Below, in pieces: positions 33,122 to 43,600 of a stretch of 64,000 bases of DNA. The DNA is from Pythium myriotylum (Eukaryota > Oomycota > Peronosporomycetes > Pythiales > Pythiaceae): the NCBI GenBank assembly GCA_023091665.1, contig JALJCQ010000012.1, positions 3,534,001 through 3,598,000 of the forward strand, read 5' to 3'. Both the position numbers and the translations under genes were made by a program. Positions within the stretch are counted from its first letter, which is position 1. The number at the start of each line of letters is the position of its first letter. The notes below the pieces were generated by a model. That model saw only the letters and a list, made by a program, of their open reading frames with translations. It had not been told where the DNA came from and searched no databases.

Positions 33122-34123
33122 CGCGTGGCCGAACGTCACCACGGCCACGGCGGCGATGGCGCAACCTCTGTTTTATGCCTATCGTGTGCGGCGGCACTCA
33201 CGCAAAGCTTCGCGTATCGCGGCCGCACGAGCTGGAGCAACAGACCGCCAGGCGTTGCGCCTCGTCGTTGGCCACCCGGGAGAGCTTTGTGCGCAACCGC
33301 TACTGCCGGCACTGCGTCTGGAAGCAGTGAGCCATTCGGGCGGTCTGTCCGCCAACTGGTCGGCGGCCGTGGCGCTTCGTGTCTTCATCGGCCTCGGGGC
33401 AGAGCCTGGGCGCTTTGTGCTCCTGGAGTGTGGAGTGGCGCGATAAATAGAGCCTGCGCGCGAGCCTCGACACTCGTTGTTGACGGCAATGCGTTAGATG
33501 TGATTGCACAGTTTTGCTGGCAACACTAGTGAGTCCTAAACGAATTACGTGGAGCGCAGCAGGAAACCTGTTAGGATTCATTCTGTTACGACAAACTCAA
33601 CAGACTCCACTTAATCCATCATCATCATGCTGGCCCCAGTTGCGTAAGGTCGTTCTCGCCTGCTCCATTGGTGCCTCGTCCGGGGTGTTGTTTGTGGGAC
33701 ACCGCAGCGCCGTCGCTCAAGCAAGCGTTCCTCCGTTGCGGTCGGTTGGATGTGGGAGTCACGCTCTTGTTCTCTGACCGCGTCGCGTCACCATGCTAGG
33801 TCGCGCACCGTTGAACGGATGCGAACTTGCGGACAGCGAGCCCATGTCAATCGTGCTATCCAACGCGCCCTCCACCATTGCGTGCAGTTGCCCCTGCATA
33901 CGGAAGACCTATTGTTAGCAGCGGCAGACCTAACAGTAACCCCGCCGACCCAGGTTGAGCTCACCTAAAGGCTGCGTAAAACTTCGACGAGCGAAATTTT
34001 TGGTGAAGGAGACTTCGCTGACACACCGTGTCCGTCCAAGCGCGACAAGGACAAGGGCAGCGGGGACTCTGGCTCGTCGTCGTCGGCTTTGACTTCAGCT
34101 TCTGCTCCCGCTCCTGCTCCACA
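33122..34123. other. GC-rich stretch between gypsy 1 and the LINE
   Basis: Several overlapping open frames (for example 33081-33446 and 33125-33529, plus) without recognised domains. Near 34010-34123 one frame reads as acidic/Ser-Ala-Pro-rich (KRDKDKGSGDSGSSSS), possibly part of a host gene interrupted by the LINE. Not resolved. Confidence 0.35.
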
Positions 34124-34141
34124 TCCGGCTTCAACGGAGTG
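34124..34141 (-). repeat. LINE target-site duplication, 3' side
   Basis: Identical 18 bases to 43583-43600; flanking bases differ on both sides. Confidence 0.8.
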
Positions 34142-34214
34142 ATGATGCAAATGAAGTCTATTGAGTTCAACACGTGTGAATCCTAATAGCTGGAGAGGCT
34201 CGGTGTAGAACCTG

Positions 34215-37121
34215 CTAACGCTCAACGTAGTCGGTCTGGATGGACCACCACGGACGCAGGTCTGTAGCGAGCATATGTCGGAGGGCAGAGTGGTCGTCGA
34301 GAGAGGAAGGGTGATTGGCGTGCGTGCTGGCTCGCGAAGTCATCGCGTGGGTGGCCAGCGCGTTCGCCATCGTAAGCTCCGATCGTGGGAGTTGGTGCCA
34401 GCGGCAGATGCCGAGGCGATCGGCGTGGACGCGTGCTTGGTCGTACAGACGTCGCAGGTGAGGGCGACGCGGAGGGTGGCGCGTACGTAGAAGGCGTAGG
34501 ATGACACCGTTGGAGCCGCCGACTTCAACGTGGTCGAGGCGGTGCGATAGGGCGGCCTGTAGGCCAGCAAGGAGTCCTCGGAAGGCAGCTTGGTTGGGCG
34601 TCATGGAGCACGAGTCAAGACAGATCGCTGAACTCCAGATGACGGAGGCTTCCCCTGACGCTGGGGTGTAGCGTACAAGCACAGCTCCGGCTCCTCCGGG
34701 GCCGGGGGTGCGATGAGTGTCGCCAGCAAACAGAAGCAGATGCATCGTTGTCGTGGAAGGCAGTAGGTGTGCCGCCGGGCTCGATGGCACGGGGTTCTCG
34801 GACTTAAAACGGAGTCGAAGCTGGCACTTCGGGGTGGAGTGATCAGCGGCGAGGCGAGTCCGGGAAACCTGGAGAGCTCGTTGGCACGCCGCTTCGTGTA
34901 GCACAGCTGCTTGGGCAAAAGACCATAGGCGGTCGTCGTCAGCACGCCGAGAACGCCAGGCTTTAAGAAGCACAAAAATCTCCAGCACAATTTGTCGCCA
35001 AGCCACCGCCATCGCTGGGAACAAATCCACTGCAGAGTCGTCGACATGAGGTTGACTCCGGGGAGGTGAGAGAAGTTCCCAGGTTTTGAGTGGCAAGTGC
35101 GACAGTTGCAAGCTGAAGATGGCGTGGAGGAAGAGCCGGGTAGTCGCTGGGCCTTGGGTGTGCCAGATGCCCAGACCCGCCCACCATGAACGGACTTGGG
35201 TCCAGATATGCCGTGCGGCTGGGCACTGCCACACAATGTGGAATGTGCTACCACCAGTGGATCCAAGGAGCGGGCAGTGAGGACATCCCCGGCGCTGGGT
35301 TGTCCAGTCCCAACCTGATAACCGGTTCGCCTTAACTTGGAAGAAGGTGAGGCGTTGTCGGCTGGTTGTGTGCTCGAGGGAGTAGAGTTCCGGCCAGTCG
35401 ACCTCATCGAGGGCAGTGCCAAAGTCGGAAGATGCCGCGTGGGCAGCGTCGCTGAGGGCTGCAAGTTCCTTGTCTACCTCGTCATGACGAGCCATTCGGA
35501 GAAGCTCTCGGAGATCACGTTTTGACACTCTGGTGGCGGAACCCCACAGAGGCATGACAGGGGAGAGAAGGGGGTGTGGCAGGAACTGGAGTCGCCGTCG
35601 CCCACATGCGAGCCTCGCTAGAGTTTCCGCATGACGAAGTGTTTTAACCGGACCAAGGTCCGTGAAGGGGCCTCCACCAACGGCACGCTGAAGGGGGATA
35701 TCGTCTGGATGAGGGAGTAGCCTCCAGCGATCTGGGGTGCGGCCACGTTCAACCAGCTCGTCCGGATGTGCTGGCGAGAAGAGGAGCCCTGGGTAACAAA
35801 TCACGAGGAGGTCACACAGAACGCGGAAGTTGCGAGCACTGGGATCAGGAAAAGGTACTCCACGATGACGGAAGCGGAGAGTCGAGGGCGTGAGCCACTC
35901 GAATTCCACCGTGTCCGCAACAGTGGAGGATCCGAGGGCTAGGCCTGGGAGATCGCTCGCCCGGAGAGGGGAGCCGTTGGTGTTGAGCAGGAGATCACCA
36001 CCAAGGATCGGAGAGGCAAGGAGGTTCGCGATGTTGATGCCCCCAAATGCCGATTTCTGGATCGCCCGGATAGCCTTAAGTTGGGGAAGAAGATCAGAAT
36101 AGTTCCGGTGGTACCAGCCGTCGACCCAGGTGCCATCCTGGAGCTTCGCACGCCCGGCCTTATTAACAACCTGGGTTAGCGCAGCCATCTCATCTGGCGA
36201 GCGTTGCCGGCAGGACGCTGCTCGGAGGACAGTGAGCCCAGACATGGCTAAGGTGGCACAGAGCCGCGGAGGCGTAACCGGGCCACGTCCCGGCGAGATC
36301 GTCGACTCGGTGCCCTTGATTGCTGCCGCGGCCAATAAGCGTCCTACCGCCGCAGCTAGAGTACTGGAGGCGGACGCCCAGCGTTGAAGTGTAGTGGCCG
36401 CGAGGAGGAGAGGTTCATCTCGGACGGAAGGAATCTGGAGACCACCCGTTGCACGCGGTGCGTGGGCGACATTCCGACTGACCCACGCGCGGCGGGCGCG
36501 CGTGCGGACTGATAAGCTACCTCCCCACGCGTAGTTATCCACGAGCAGCTGAAGCTTGTGCACTTGTTTGGCGGTGGGCCAGCTGTGCCGGGTAACGAAG
36601 AGGATCTTCGGGAGTATCATAGCTTGACAGACTTGCACGCGCTGCAGCAGGTCCGTCGTCTTGATCGAGGCGAGATGGAGCTTTGCCTGGAGCTGCTGTA
36701 GCGTCAGATCCCAGATGGCGTCGAGGTTGGGAAGGGTAGAAATTTGCCCGCCTAAATACCGATTAAGCTGAGAGGCTGACGCGACCGGGAAGACCGAAAG
36801 TCGTGTGGCTCTGGGAACGTGGTCTGGGTCGAGACAGACCGCGACGCTTTTCTTGACGTTCACGTGAAGACCAGAGACGGATGCAAAGCGCTGGAGGAGG
36901 TCGTGTAGAGCGCAAGTTTCCTCAGGCGACCGTAGATAAACCGTGGTGTCATCCGCAAAGCCCACAATGGACACGTGGGCACCGTCAGCTAGCTTGAGAC
37001 CTGGCAATCGTGGCGAGCTCATAACGAGTTCGTAGAGGGTGTCAACAGCCAGAACAAACAGCGTAGGGGCTAGTGGGCAGCCCTGCCGGATCCCAGTCGT
37101 GATGGCGATATCAGCAGACAC
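34215..37121 (-). pseudogene. LINE ORF2: RT C-terminal half, zf-RVT, RNase H-like
   Basis: Begins in the RT palm (GIRQGCPLAPTLFVLAVD), with the catalytic GFADDTTVYL near 36.95 kb and a thumb/linker. A zinc module follows (RLSGWD, CPHCPLLGSTGG, HIVWQCPAARHIW). The C-terminus is RNase H-like (TPGPGGAGAVLV, NQAAFRGLLAGLQAA, MANALATHAM), but the usual D-E-D residues are not clearly kept (the NxAE motif reads NQAA, the GDS motif reads GGS). ORF2 performs target-primed reverse transcription. The frame is open for 968 codons, but the start of the RT lies in another frame. Confidence 0.9.
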
Positions 37122-37858
37122 GTCAGAGCAGCCAGGTACGACGCAGTTGTGCCAAGATGCATAGCGTGGACGGCCTGGATGAGCTGAGGAGAGAACCCAT
37201 GTCGAGTGAGTGCCAGCCTTAGAAACCGCCGGTCCAAAGTATCATAAGCTTTCGCGAAATCGAGTAGGACCGCGAGTGCTGACGGTTCCAGCTCGCCGTC
37301 TTGTGCCCGCTTCTGCAGTGCTGCCCAGATATCAATGGCGTCATGCACTTGGCGGCCGAGAACAAACCCGTGCTGGGTCGTCGAGACAAGCCGGGGAACG
37401 TGGCGGCGAATCCGATTGAGAAGGACCTTGGCATAGATCATGTAATCCGTGTTCAGTAGAGCAATTGGACGGAAGTCAAGGCCGCTGGTCGGGGTCGTCG
37501 TTTTTGGAATGCAAAAGATAGACGCTGACTTGAAGCTGGTAGGTAGCATACCGCTACGGTACCACAGCGAGAAAAGAGGCGCCAGAACAATAGTGAGTTC
37601 GTCCGCATGCGCTCGGTACCAGTCGTTGGGCAAGCCGTCGGGACCGCACGCTTTCCCGCGGGGGCAGGAGCGGATGGCAGCCGCGACTTCCTCCTCCGTG
37701 ATATCCACGTCCATGTCCGCGAGTAGGGGCTCGGGTCGTCGTGGCGGCAAGCTCGCGAAGAAGAGATCCTGCAGGTAAAGATCGCAGGGGGGGCGCTGGG
37801 TGATCGGAGTCCAGTCTCCAGCGACACGATCGGCCGGGCCTTGAGGTGGGCCGTCCAC
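37070..37858 (-). pseudogene. LINE ORF2: RT N-terminal half
   Basis: RVT_1 fingers and palm: CPRGKACGPDGLPNDWYR, FKSASIFCIPKTTTPTSGLDFRPIALLNTDYMIYAKVL, QHGFVLGRQVHDAI and VLLDFAKAYDTLDRRFL, the first catalytic Asp motif. The frame must shift near 37.11 kb to reach GIRQGCPL in the next segment. An in-frame TAA at 37877-37879 separates it from the upstream linker. Confidence 0.88.
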
Positions 37859-37876
37859 TGGTGGTAGTCGCGCTGT

Positions 37877-38209
37877 TTACTTGCGGCCCAGACGAGGGCT
37901 GATTCTTCGGAAGAGCGACGAGGCCGACTCAGCCATGATGCCGGAGTGCGATGCCATCCGCTGGAGCTGCCGTCTCGCCGTCCCGTTGGCCTGGATAGCA
38001 ATGAGCTTTCGACGAATAGACTGGAACCGTCGTGCCGGGTCAAGTGAAAGAGCAGACATCCCTCGTGTGATGTCCGGGACAGTGGCATCTGCTGGGAGGC
38101 CGACGATCTTTCGTGAGAAAACAATGTCCCGCAGGGCCCGACTAAGCTTTTTCATCTTGTCACGGTGAGCTTGGGCCGCCGATGCCAGGCAGTTTTTGCG
38201 TTCCCGCAA
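37877..38209 (-). pseudogene. LINE ORF2 linker between endonuclease and RT
   Basis: Basic helical segment (RKNCLASAAQAHRDKMKKLSR in outline) in the same frame as the flanking endonuclease and RT parts and bounded by stops at 38243 and 37877. It corresponds to the connection region of ORF2. No enzymatic motif. Confidence 0.65.
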
Positions 38210-38242
38210 ACTGGAGCGTCGGATCTCAACTTTGAGCTGGTC

Positions 38243-38958
38243 TCAACCGACTGCTGCATCCGGGGCCGGTAATCGCGCGAGTAATCGCCCACGCTCTCTC
38301 AGTAGAGCATCTCCGACCTCATGGACCTTTGTAGCTGCGCAGGTGGGCAGGGGAAACCGTAGACTCTGTTGGCGACGACCCATGGAGCGTGGGCCTTCCA
38401 GCGATGGACTAATCTGGAGACGAACAGAGTCATGGTCAGACCGTTGATACGGGGCTTCGGTGGTTACCTGATGCACTCGAGGAAGGTGAGGAGCCGAGAT
38501 ATACCAACGATCCAGCCGGGCCGACGCCAATCCACCATCTGAGACGCAATACGAGTAAGTGTGGTACTCGGAGTGGAATCGGCGCACATCAGTTGAGGAC
38601 GTGGCGTTGAGCATATCAGGAGCGACCGTGTCCACAACATTCCAAGCTTAGAGGAGGGCGACGAGAGCCGGCGAGAAATGCGATGAGGCTACCAAGTGGC
38701 TTCGGTCAAGTTCCAGGTCCAGTGTGCAGTTGAAATCTCCACCCAGAAGCACAAGACCAGGTGGGGCCTGTCCATTGGCAAGATCGAAAAAAAAGGCTTC
38801 TCGTGTGGGTCGATGGACTGGCCCATAGACGTTGACGATAGTGACTGTCTCGCCGGCGACAGTGCCGGTGACAGCGACAAAGTGCGCGGACCAGGAGTCC
38901 TGTCTCCACGGGGAGACATTTTGCAGAGCAGAGTGAGGGGGGGGGGGGGGGGGGGGGG

Positions 38959-38995
<37 letters not shown>

Positions 38996-39423
38996 AGTGC
39001 TACGCCCGCCGCTGCCGTGGAAACCGGTGGCCAATACGACATCACCAACTCCGTCTGATGGGGAGAGTACCCCCAAGATCGAAGCCAGAGGTGCTCAAGC
39101 ATCCGGCTCCATTTGGGAACAGCACGAGTCTCTTGCAGAAGCACAACATCTAGGGAAAGCCCGGAGCGTCTTCGTCGGAAGGCGTCCAACCATGAGCTGA
39201 GTGACTGGATGTCCTTGGCCATGCCTTGGGCGTTCTGGGTGAGGAGGTGCAGGTGGGTGGCCGGCCTTGGGTCCCGTTGACGATCATAGCTGCGTCGGGA
39301 GGTCCGAGGTCGGTCAAGGGTCGTGACGGGAGTGAGGGCTTCACGAGTCTGCCACCTGCCAGTGTCAGAGTTGTGGAGGGGCGTCGACGCCCCGTCCACA
39401 TGGCCAACCGCAGCGAGTGACAC
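38243..39423 (-). pseudogene. LINE ORF2 EEP (APE-type) endonuclease, broken
   Basis: Motifs in order on the minus strand: LLTQNAQGM, DVVLLQETRA, VNVYGPV, LGGDFNC (38726-38743 region), LDRWYIS and RSDHDSV, the Mg-binding and His residues of exonuclease-endonuclease-phosphatase enzymes that nick target DNA. A (GA)n plus 25-nt G microsatellite (38937-38992) in the middle forces a frame change, and TAA codons sit at 38648. ORF2 opens at 39423, overlapping the end of ORF1 by 59 nt in a different frame. Confidence 0.85.
38937..38992 (+). repeat. Poly-G (25 nt) plus (GA)n microsatellite in LINE endonuclease
   Basis: G run 38937-38961 followed by about 16 GA units. On the LINE coding strand it encodes Ser-Leu repeats then Pro repeats and separates two frames of the EEP domain. 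Confidence 0.95.
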
Positions 39424-42400
39424 ATCTCGCGCGGCGGCCTGACACCGGTGGGTTATAACTGCCCGCCGCGCTCCTGCGGCTGTGCAGGAGCGCGGGACAG
39501 TTCTGCTTGGTTGCAGGCTTGAACAACGCGTGCAACCATGCTCCAGTCGTGCAGTCGCAAGGCATGCAGGGCCTCACGAGCGTCGGACGGGTGATCGAGG
39601 AGCCAACGGATCGGCGCCGAGTCATCACGGTGCTGACGACGGTGGCGACTGCCGCCAGCCGGGCCCACTCACGGTCAACTTGGTCCTGTGAGTCACCGCG
39701 GAGGAAGCTTGGAGTCGCTGGGCAGCCGTTGCGGTGGAGGAGTTCTGACCCGAGTCGAGAGAGCGTGACCGGCGACATCAACGCCATGGCTACTTCAGGG
39801 TAGGGCAAAGCACGGAGGAGGGGGGCCAGGAGCGAGTCTGGCGATCTGCTCCAGTATTGACAGCCCGCTTCAACCGTGTCCGCCTCAGAGCGCGTTGCCG
39901 GGTCCGCTTGAGCAGAGTCCCAGTCTCGATAGGCGACCAGATTGTGATACTCAGCTTGTTCCCACGCCGCAGCCAGCGCACTGCGCCGGCGTCTGCGGGG
40001 GTTGAGGCACCTGTAGAGCTCAAAGAGAGTATGAGGAGCCACATACGGCATGGGCTCTTGTTCCGAATGGCTTGGGGTTGGTGGGTCAGAGGGCGAGTAC
40101 GTCGAGTCGCTGCGCGAGTCCCGATATACTGGCCCGACTGCATGCAGCGGGATGCCCGTGGCATCCATCGGCGGTGCATACCACCCTAGTGACGTCAAGG
40201 CGGCTTGGAGTCGCTCTCTCATCAGTCCACGAGTGCCGTCGGGGTCTCCTTTGTGCCACTCGCTGTAGATACGCTCGTTCAAGCGGATCGACTTGAAATG
40301 ACCCTGGCCGGAGGGCAACGTCACATGTAGCAACACGGTGGGAATCATTCGATGGCGGAGCAAAGTTCGTAGGATCGCGTACGCCTCGGACGCGTCAGGA
40401 ACCTGTTCGTGGATGTGTTCCGGGCCAGACGGGTCAGGTCGGACCAATCGTAGGATCCGGACAGAAGTCGACAGATCCTTGGTTTCCGTAATGACGAAGA
40501 CCGGCTCGCGAACATACCACACCAACGCGAAGAGTTCTTCATCGCCTCCCCACTGTTGGAGAGTCATCTTACAGATGTCGGCGGATTGAATCCCAGCGAT
40601 AAAGGCCTTGATGGCTTTGAGAGCCGCGGTACGATCTGCCGGTGGACCTAGTCCATAGTATCGCCGATTGAGGTCCGCCAGAGCCAGGGTTCCATCCGAC
40701 GCCATGTGTTCAAGGTATTCGAGGTAGGCCGCACATACGTTGGTCTTGTAAAAGGAGCTCTCCTTCACGTGCGAGGGCAGCGTCCTCATCACATCTCCCC
40801 TTACCCGACGAGTACGGCAGCCGTGAATCGCGAAGTACAGACAGCCTCCAGTTCCTGGGACATTCACACTCCTGGCACCAAGTGCTGCGAGCAACGTCGC
40901 GACCGTGGACGGCGAACGTAGTTCATCAAGCAGAGCATCGAGACGGGGGCTGGGGTACTCCTCCGCCAGCTCAGCAGGTTGGGGCACTGGGCGTGCCTGC
41001 AGGTCACGCTCGAGTTGTGCATGGGCCTCAGCTCTGGACTGGGGAGCATAGAATGCGAGCAAACCCAGCTGCTTGGGTTGCCGGCGGGTATCGTCCACCG
41101 GTTCCTCTAATTTCTCGGCAGCGACGGGTAGGGAGTCGGTATCAACGTAGTTGGCGTCGACGTCGCCGAGCTGCTGCCATTTGGCCATGTGATAGGAACC
41201 GTCCACTCTCGGAGGAGAAGCCGGCGCTGCGCGCTTGCCTGGTCTCGGGCGCGCTGGCACAACCTGGAGGAGCTGGAAGGAAGGCGACGATTCCGATGAC
41301 TCAGATTGGTTAGGCCCCGGGTCAGGCTTCGTCAGTACAGCCGAGGGCACAGGACACTCCTTGATTGCTGTATCCGACGGTGGCTTGGGCGGCTGAGCAG
41401 GTGGTGCCTGCGAGCCAGGCAGTTCCGAGGGAGGTAGCGGGGCCGCAGAACCCGTGTCCGCTCCTTCAGATGAGTCCAGCGGGGAACTCGTGGGAGCCGT
41501 GCGGTGAGCCTCCGTTGGGCTGGTCGACGTCAAAGCAACGGCGGTCGAGGGCGCCTCGGCGCCTTGGTGCAGTCGAAGATCCTCGATGCGCTTGTGGAGG
41601 GCGCGCAGCTGCGCCGTCACTTTCTTGTGGGCCGCACGGGCGCGCTCCTTTTCTCGTCGGAGAGTGTCTTGGACAAGATGGTCCTTGGCAGCTTGCTGCA
41701 ATCGCGCTTCTGCCGCTGCCTCACGAGCAGCCGCGTCAGCGGCAAGCTTGGCCTGGCGTCGAGTTTTCGCATGGCGGTCTTCATCCTCAGCCTTGAAACT
41801 AGCTTCGAGAGCCGGGGCCGCAACTCGCCTCAGGTGGGCGAGCTGCTCGTTGCAGTGCTGAAGCGACGAAGTCGCCGTCCACTTGGGGAGGCCTGGTCCT
41901 GTCGTGACGGTCACCTCTCGGGTGTGACGAACAAGAGACTCGCTAACGCGAGTGTTCTTGCAATCCTTCGTGGGGTGGCGGACACTCAGGCATTTATCAC
42001 ACGGGACCCTGTTCGAAGTCCTCGGGTGATGAACCTCGTAGATAAGGTTGCGACCATTCAGCTGAACCAAAAGTCTGCGCACTCCTTCGAAAGCTTTCGG
42101 GCACGTGATTTGGTTGAAAGAGACCTTCCAGCGCGGGCCAGAGAGGTCCCGGATACCGATCGACTCGACATATTCAACATGGCACGCTGTGGTGTGCGCC
42201 ACCGCCGTAACGATAGCTCGCAGCTCAGCATGCCGGATCGTGGTGTCCCCTCGCAGGAAAACATGGTAAAGGAGCCCGCGAGCAGCTTCATCCTTGCCTG
42301 CTCGAGGCACCGCCGTCGCGAGGGAGTCGGTCGCCTGCAGCGTGACCGTACCGCGTCCGAGCTTTAATACGCGGCCTGCCCAGAAGTCAAGAACTTCTCG

Positions 42401-42799
42401 CCTGACGAACCGGAACACGGCGATGCCAAACTTAGCTTCGCAGCGGATCGAGTACACGTCGAGACACAGATGCTCAATGACGGCCTTGGCAGCAGGGTCG
42501 TCTCCACATGCCAGGAGGAGCATGTGAATACGGGTGTACTTGGCGTTGAATTCAGGGATCTTGATGCCTGGGGGAAGGAGGAGGTAAAGAAGCCACCCGA
42601 GATGGTCTCGATGGAAATCTTCGAGGACGTCACGTTCCGCGCTCGAATGCGTTTCAAGCAGGAACTGAGGGAGCTTCGCCACATCAAGGAGCTTCGCCAG
42701 AATCTTGTATAAGACCGCCGCTTCTTGCTTGGTCATTCGGCGTTGGTCACCATCTTCGCGGAGGCTCGCAGGTTTCATCACACACTCCAAGTCCTCCAA
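39365..42799 (-). CDS. LINE ORF1 with CCHC knuckle, coiled coil and OTU-like protease
   Basis: Open for 1,144 codons. N-terminal 250 residues have an RNA-binding-like fold region (FGIAVFRFVRREVL, RWKVSFNQITCPKAF). A CCHC knuckle CDKCLSVRHPTKDC covers residues 267-280. A long charged coiled coil spans about 315-412, then a Pro/Ser-rich linker to about 530. At 640-840 lies an OTU-type cysteine protease signature: GTGGCLYFAIHGC (candidate nucleophile C653), QQWGGDEELFALVWYVREPVFVIT and LLHVTLPSGQGHFKSI (candidate His834). The usual Asp before the Cys (GDGNC) is Thr here. ORF1 proteins bind element RNA; a protease could process element or host ubiquitin-like proteins. ORF1 probably continues upstream after a frameshift (42871-43467). 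Confidence 0.82.
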   Translation of the reverse strand: MEDLECVMKPASLREDGDQRRMTKQEAAVLYKILAKLLDVAKLPQFLLETHSSAERDVLEDFHRDHLGWLLYLLLPPGIKIPEFNAKYTRIHMLLLACGDDPAAKAVIEHLCLDVYSIRCEAKFGIAVFRFVRREVLDFWAGRVLKLGRGTVTLQATDSLATAVPRAGKDEAARGLLYHVFLRGDTTIRHAELRAIVTAVAHTTACHVEYVESIGIRDLSGPRWKVSFNQITCPKAFEGVRRLLVQLNGRNLIYEVHHPRTSNRVPCDKCLSVRHPTKDCKNTRVSESLVRHTREVTVTTGPGLPKWTATSSLQHCNEQLAHLRRVAAPALEASFKAEDEDRHAKTRRQAKLAADAAAREAAAEARLQQAAKDHLVQDTLRREKERARAAHKKVTAQLRALHKRIEDLRLHQGAEAPSTAVALTSTSPTEAHRTAPTSSPLDSSEGADTGSAAPLPPSELPGSQAPPAQPPKPPSDTAIKECPVPSAVLTKPDPGPNQSESSESSPSFQLLQVVPARPRPGKRAAPASPPRVDGSYHMAKWQQLGDVDANYVDTDSLPVAAEKLEEPVDDTRRQPKQLGLLAFYAPQSRAEAHAQLERDLQARPVPQPAELAEEYPSPRLDALLDELRSPSTVATLLAALGARSVNVPGTGGCLYFAIHGCRTRRVRGDVMRTLPSHVKESSFYKTNVCAAYLEYLEHMASDGTLALADLNRRYYGLGPPADRTAALKAIKAFIAGIQSADICKMTLQQWGGDEELFALVWYVREPVFVITETKDLSTSVRILRLVRPDPSGPEHIHEQVPDASEAYAILRTLLRHRMIPTVLLHVTLPSGQGHFKSIRLNERIYSEWHKGDPDGTRGLMRERLQAALTSLGWYAPPMDATGIPLHAVGPVYRDSRSDSTYSPSDPPTPSHSEQEPMPYVAPHTLFELYRCLNPRRRRRSALAAAWEQAEYHNLVAYRDWDSAQADPATRSEADTVEAGCQYWSRSPDSLLAPLLRALPYPEVAMALMSPVTLSRLGSELLHRNGCPATPSFLRGDSQDQVDREWARLAAVATVVSTVMTRRRSVGSSITRPTLVRPCMPCDCTTGAWLHALFKPATKQNCPALLHSRRSAAGSYNPPVSGRRARCVTRCGWPCGRGVDAPPQL

Positions 42800-42870
42800 A
42801 AGAGTCGGATCAGGCGGGGGCGCTCGTTGGCCAGCGTCGATGGAACTAGAAGGTGCAGATGCCGCGCCGC

Positions 42871-43467
42871 TCAGAAGGGAGCGCAGTCGGGCTGCCCCGT
42901 TTTTGGACCAGACTCCGTTGTCGTTGGACGACGTGGGTTTGCTGATCTGCTGACGAGGCGGTCGCGGTTGGGGTTGTCGTGGTTGTTGACTGCGCCGTGC
43001 ACCCGTCGGTCGCGGAGGGGCTGGCCGGGAGTGCGATGGCGCCGCTTGCGGTCGTGCCGAGGGCGACTGCGGGGGGACTCGAGGTGCGCTGTTGCTGCAG
43101 CGGCCTGGAGCGCGCTTGTGAACGGTGCTTTGGGCGAATCGTGCGTCTTGCCCACAGCGTCTCCATCTTCCTCGAAGACTTTCGAGAGGGGGGTCGCTGC
43201 GTTGGTCAGCACCGGTTCAACCAAGTCCGACATGATCGTCAAAGAGTCGATGGGGTTGGCACTGGCGGTGGGTGGGTCCGAAGGGTCGAGGCTTGGAGAG
43301 GATGGCTCAATCGATGCCTGACTGGTGGGCTCATCGCTTAGAGTCGGCGGGGGCGTTGGGGGCGGGGTGGAGGATGCGAGGTCGTCGGGAACCTTTGGCG
43401 ACGCAGATCCTTCACCACGTTCAGGCGGTGGGCCTGTGTCCACGGGGGTGGGCGGAGGCGTCCCCAT
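42871..43467 (-). pseudogene. LINE ORF1 N-terminal Pro/Ser-rich segment
   Basis: Opens with MGTPPPTPVDTGPPPERGEG about 115 bp after the inferred element start. It is Pro/Ser/Thr-rich and disordered with a basic end (RPRHDRKRRHRTPGQP). Homology would continue into the long ORF1 frame after a shift near 42.85 kb. It could be a separate small ORF, but position and composition favour an ORF1 N-terminus with one frameshift. Confidence 0.55.
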
Positions 43468-43582
43468 GGATGCAGGGGGTCTTCGCTCGTGGCTTGAGCT
43501 TCCGAACGGGGGGAACGAAGACTTGAGCTTGGTCGCTGGTCGGGTGGATAGTCACTTGCGCACCAGCCGGCAAATTCGGAAC

Positions 43583-43600
43583 TCCGGCTTCAACGGAGTG
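43583..43600 (-). repeat. LINE target-site duplication, 5' side
   Basis: Partner of 34124-34141. Confidence 0.8.

Larger units (their letters stand above)
34142..43582 (-). mobile_element. LINE retrotransposon with OTU-bearing ORF1, about 9.4 kb
   Basis: Flanked by an exact 18-bp direct repeat CACTCCGTTGAAGCCGGA (minus strand; plus coordinates 34124-34141 and 43583-43600), taken as the target-site duplication of a full-length insertion. Minus-strand order: 5' UTR about 115 bp, ORF1 (Pro-rich region, RNA-binding/CCHC, coiled coil, OTU-like protease), ORF2 (EEP endonuclease, RT, zf-RVT, RNase H-like), 3' UTR about 70 nt without a clear poly-A. ORF2 carries at least three stops and two frame changes. 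Confidence 0.88.

Noticed and set aside
41504..42367. 287-codon plus-strand ORF inside the LINE
   Set aside because: Antisense to ORF1, no domain and no promoter; a shadow of GC-rich coding sequence.
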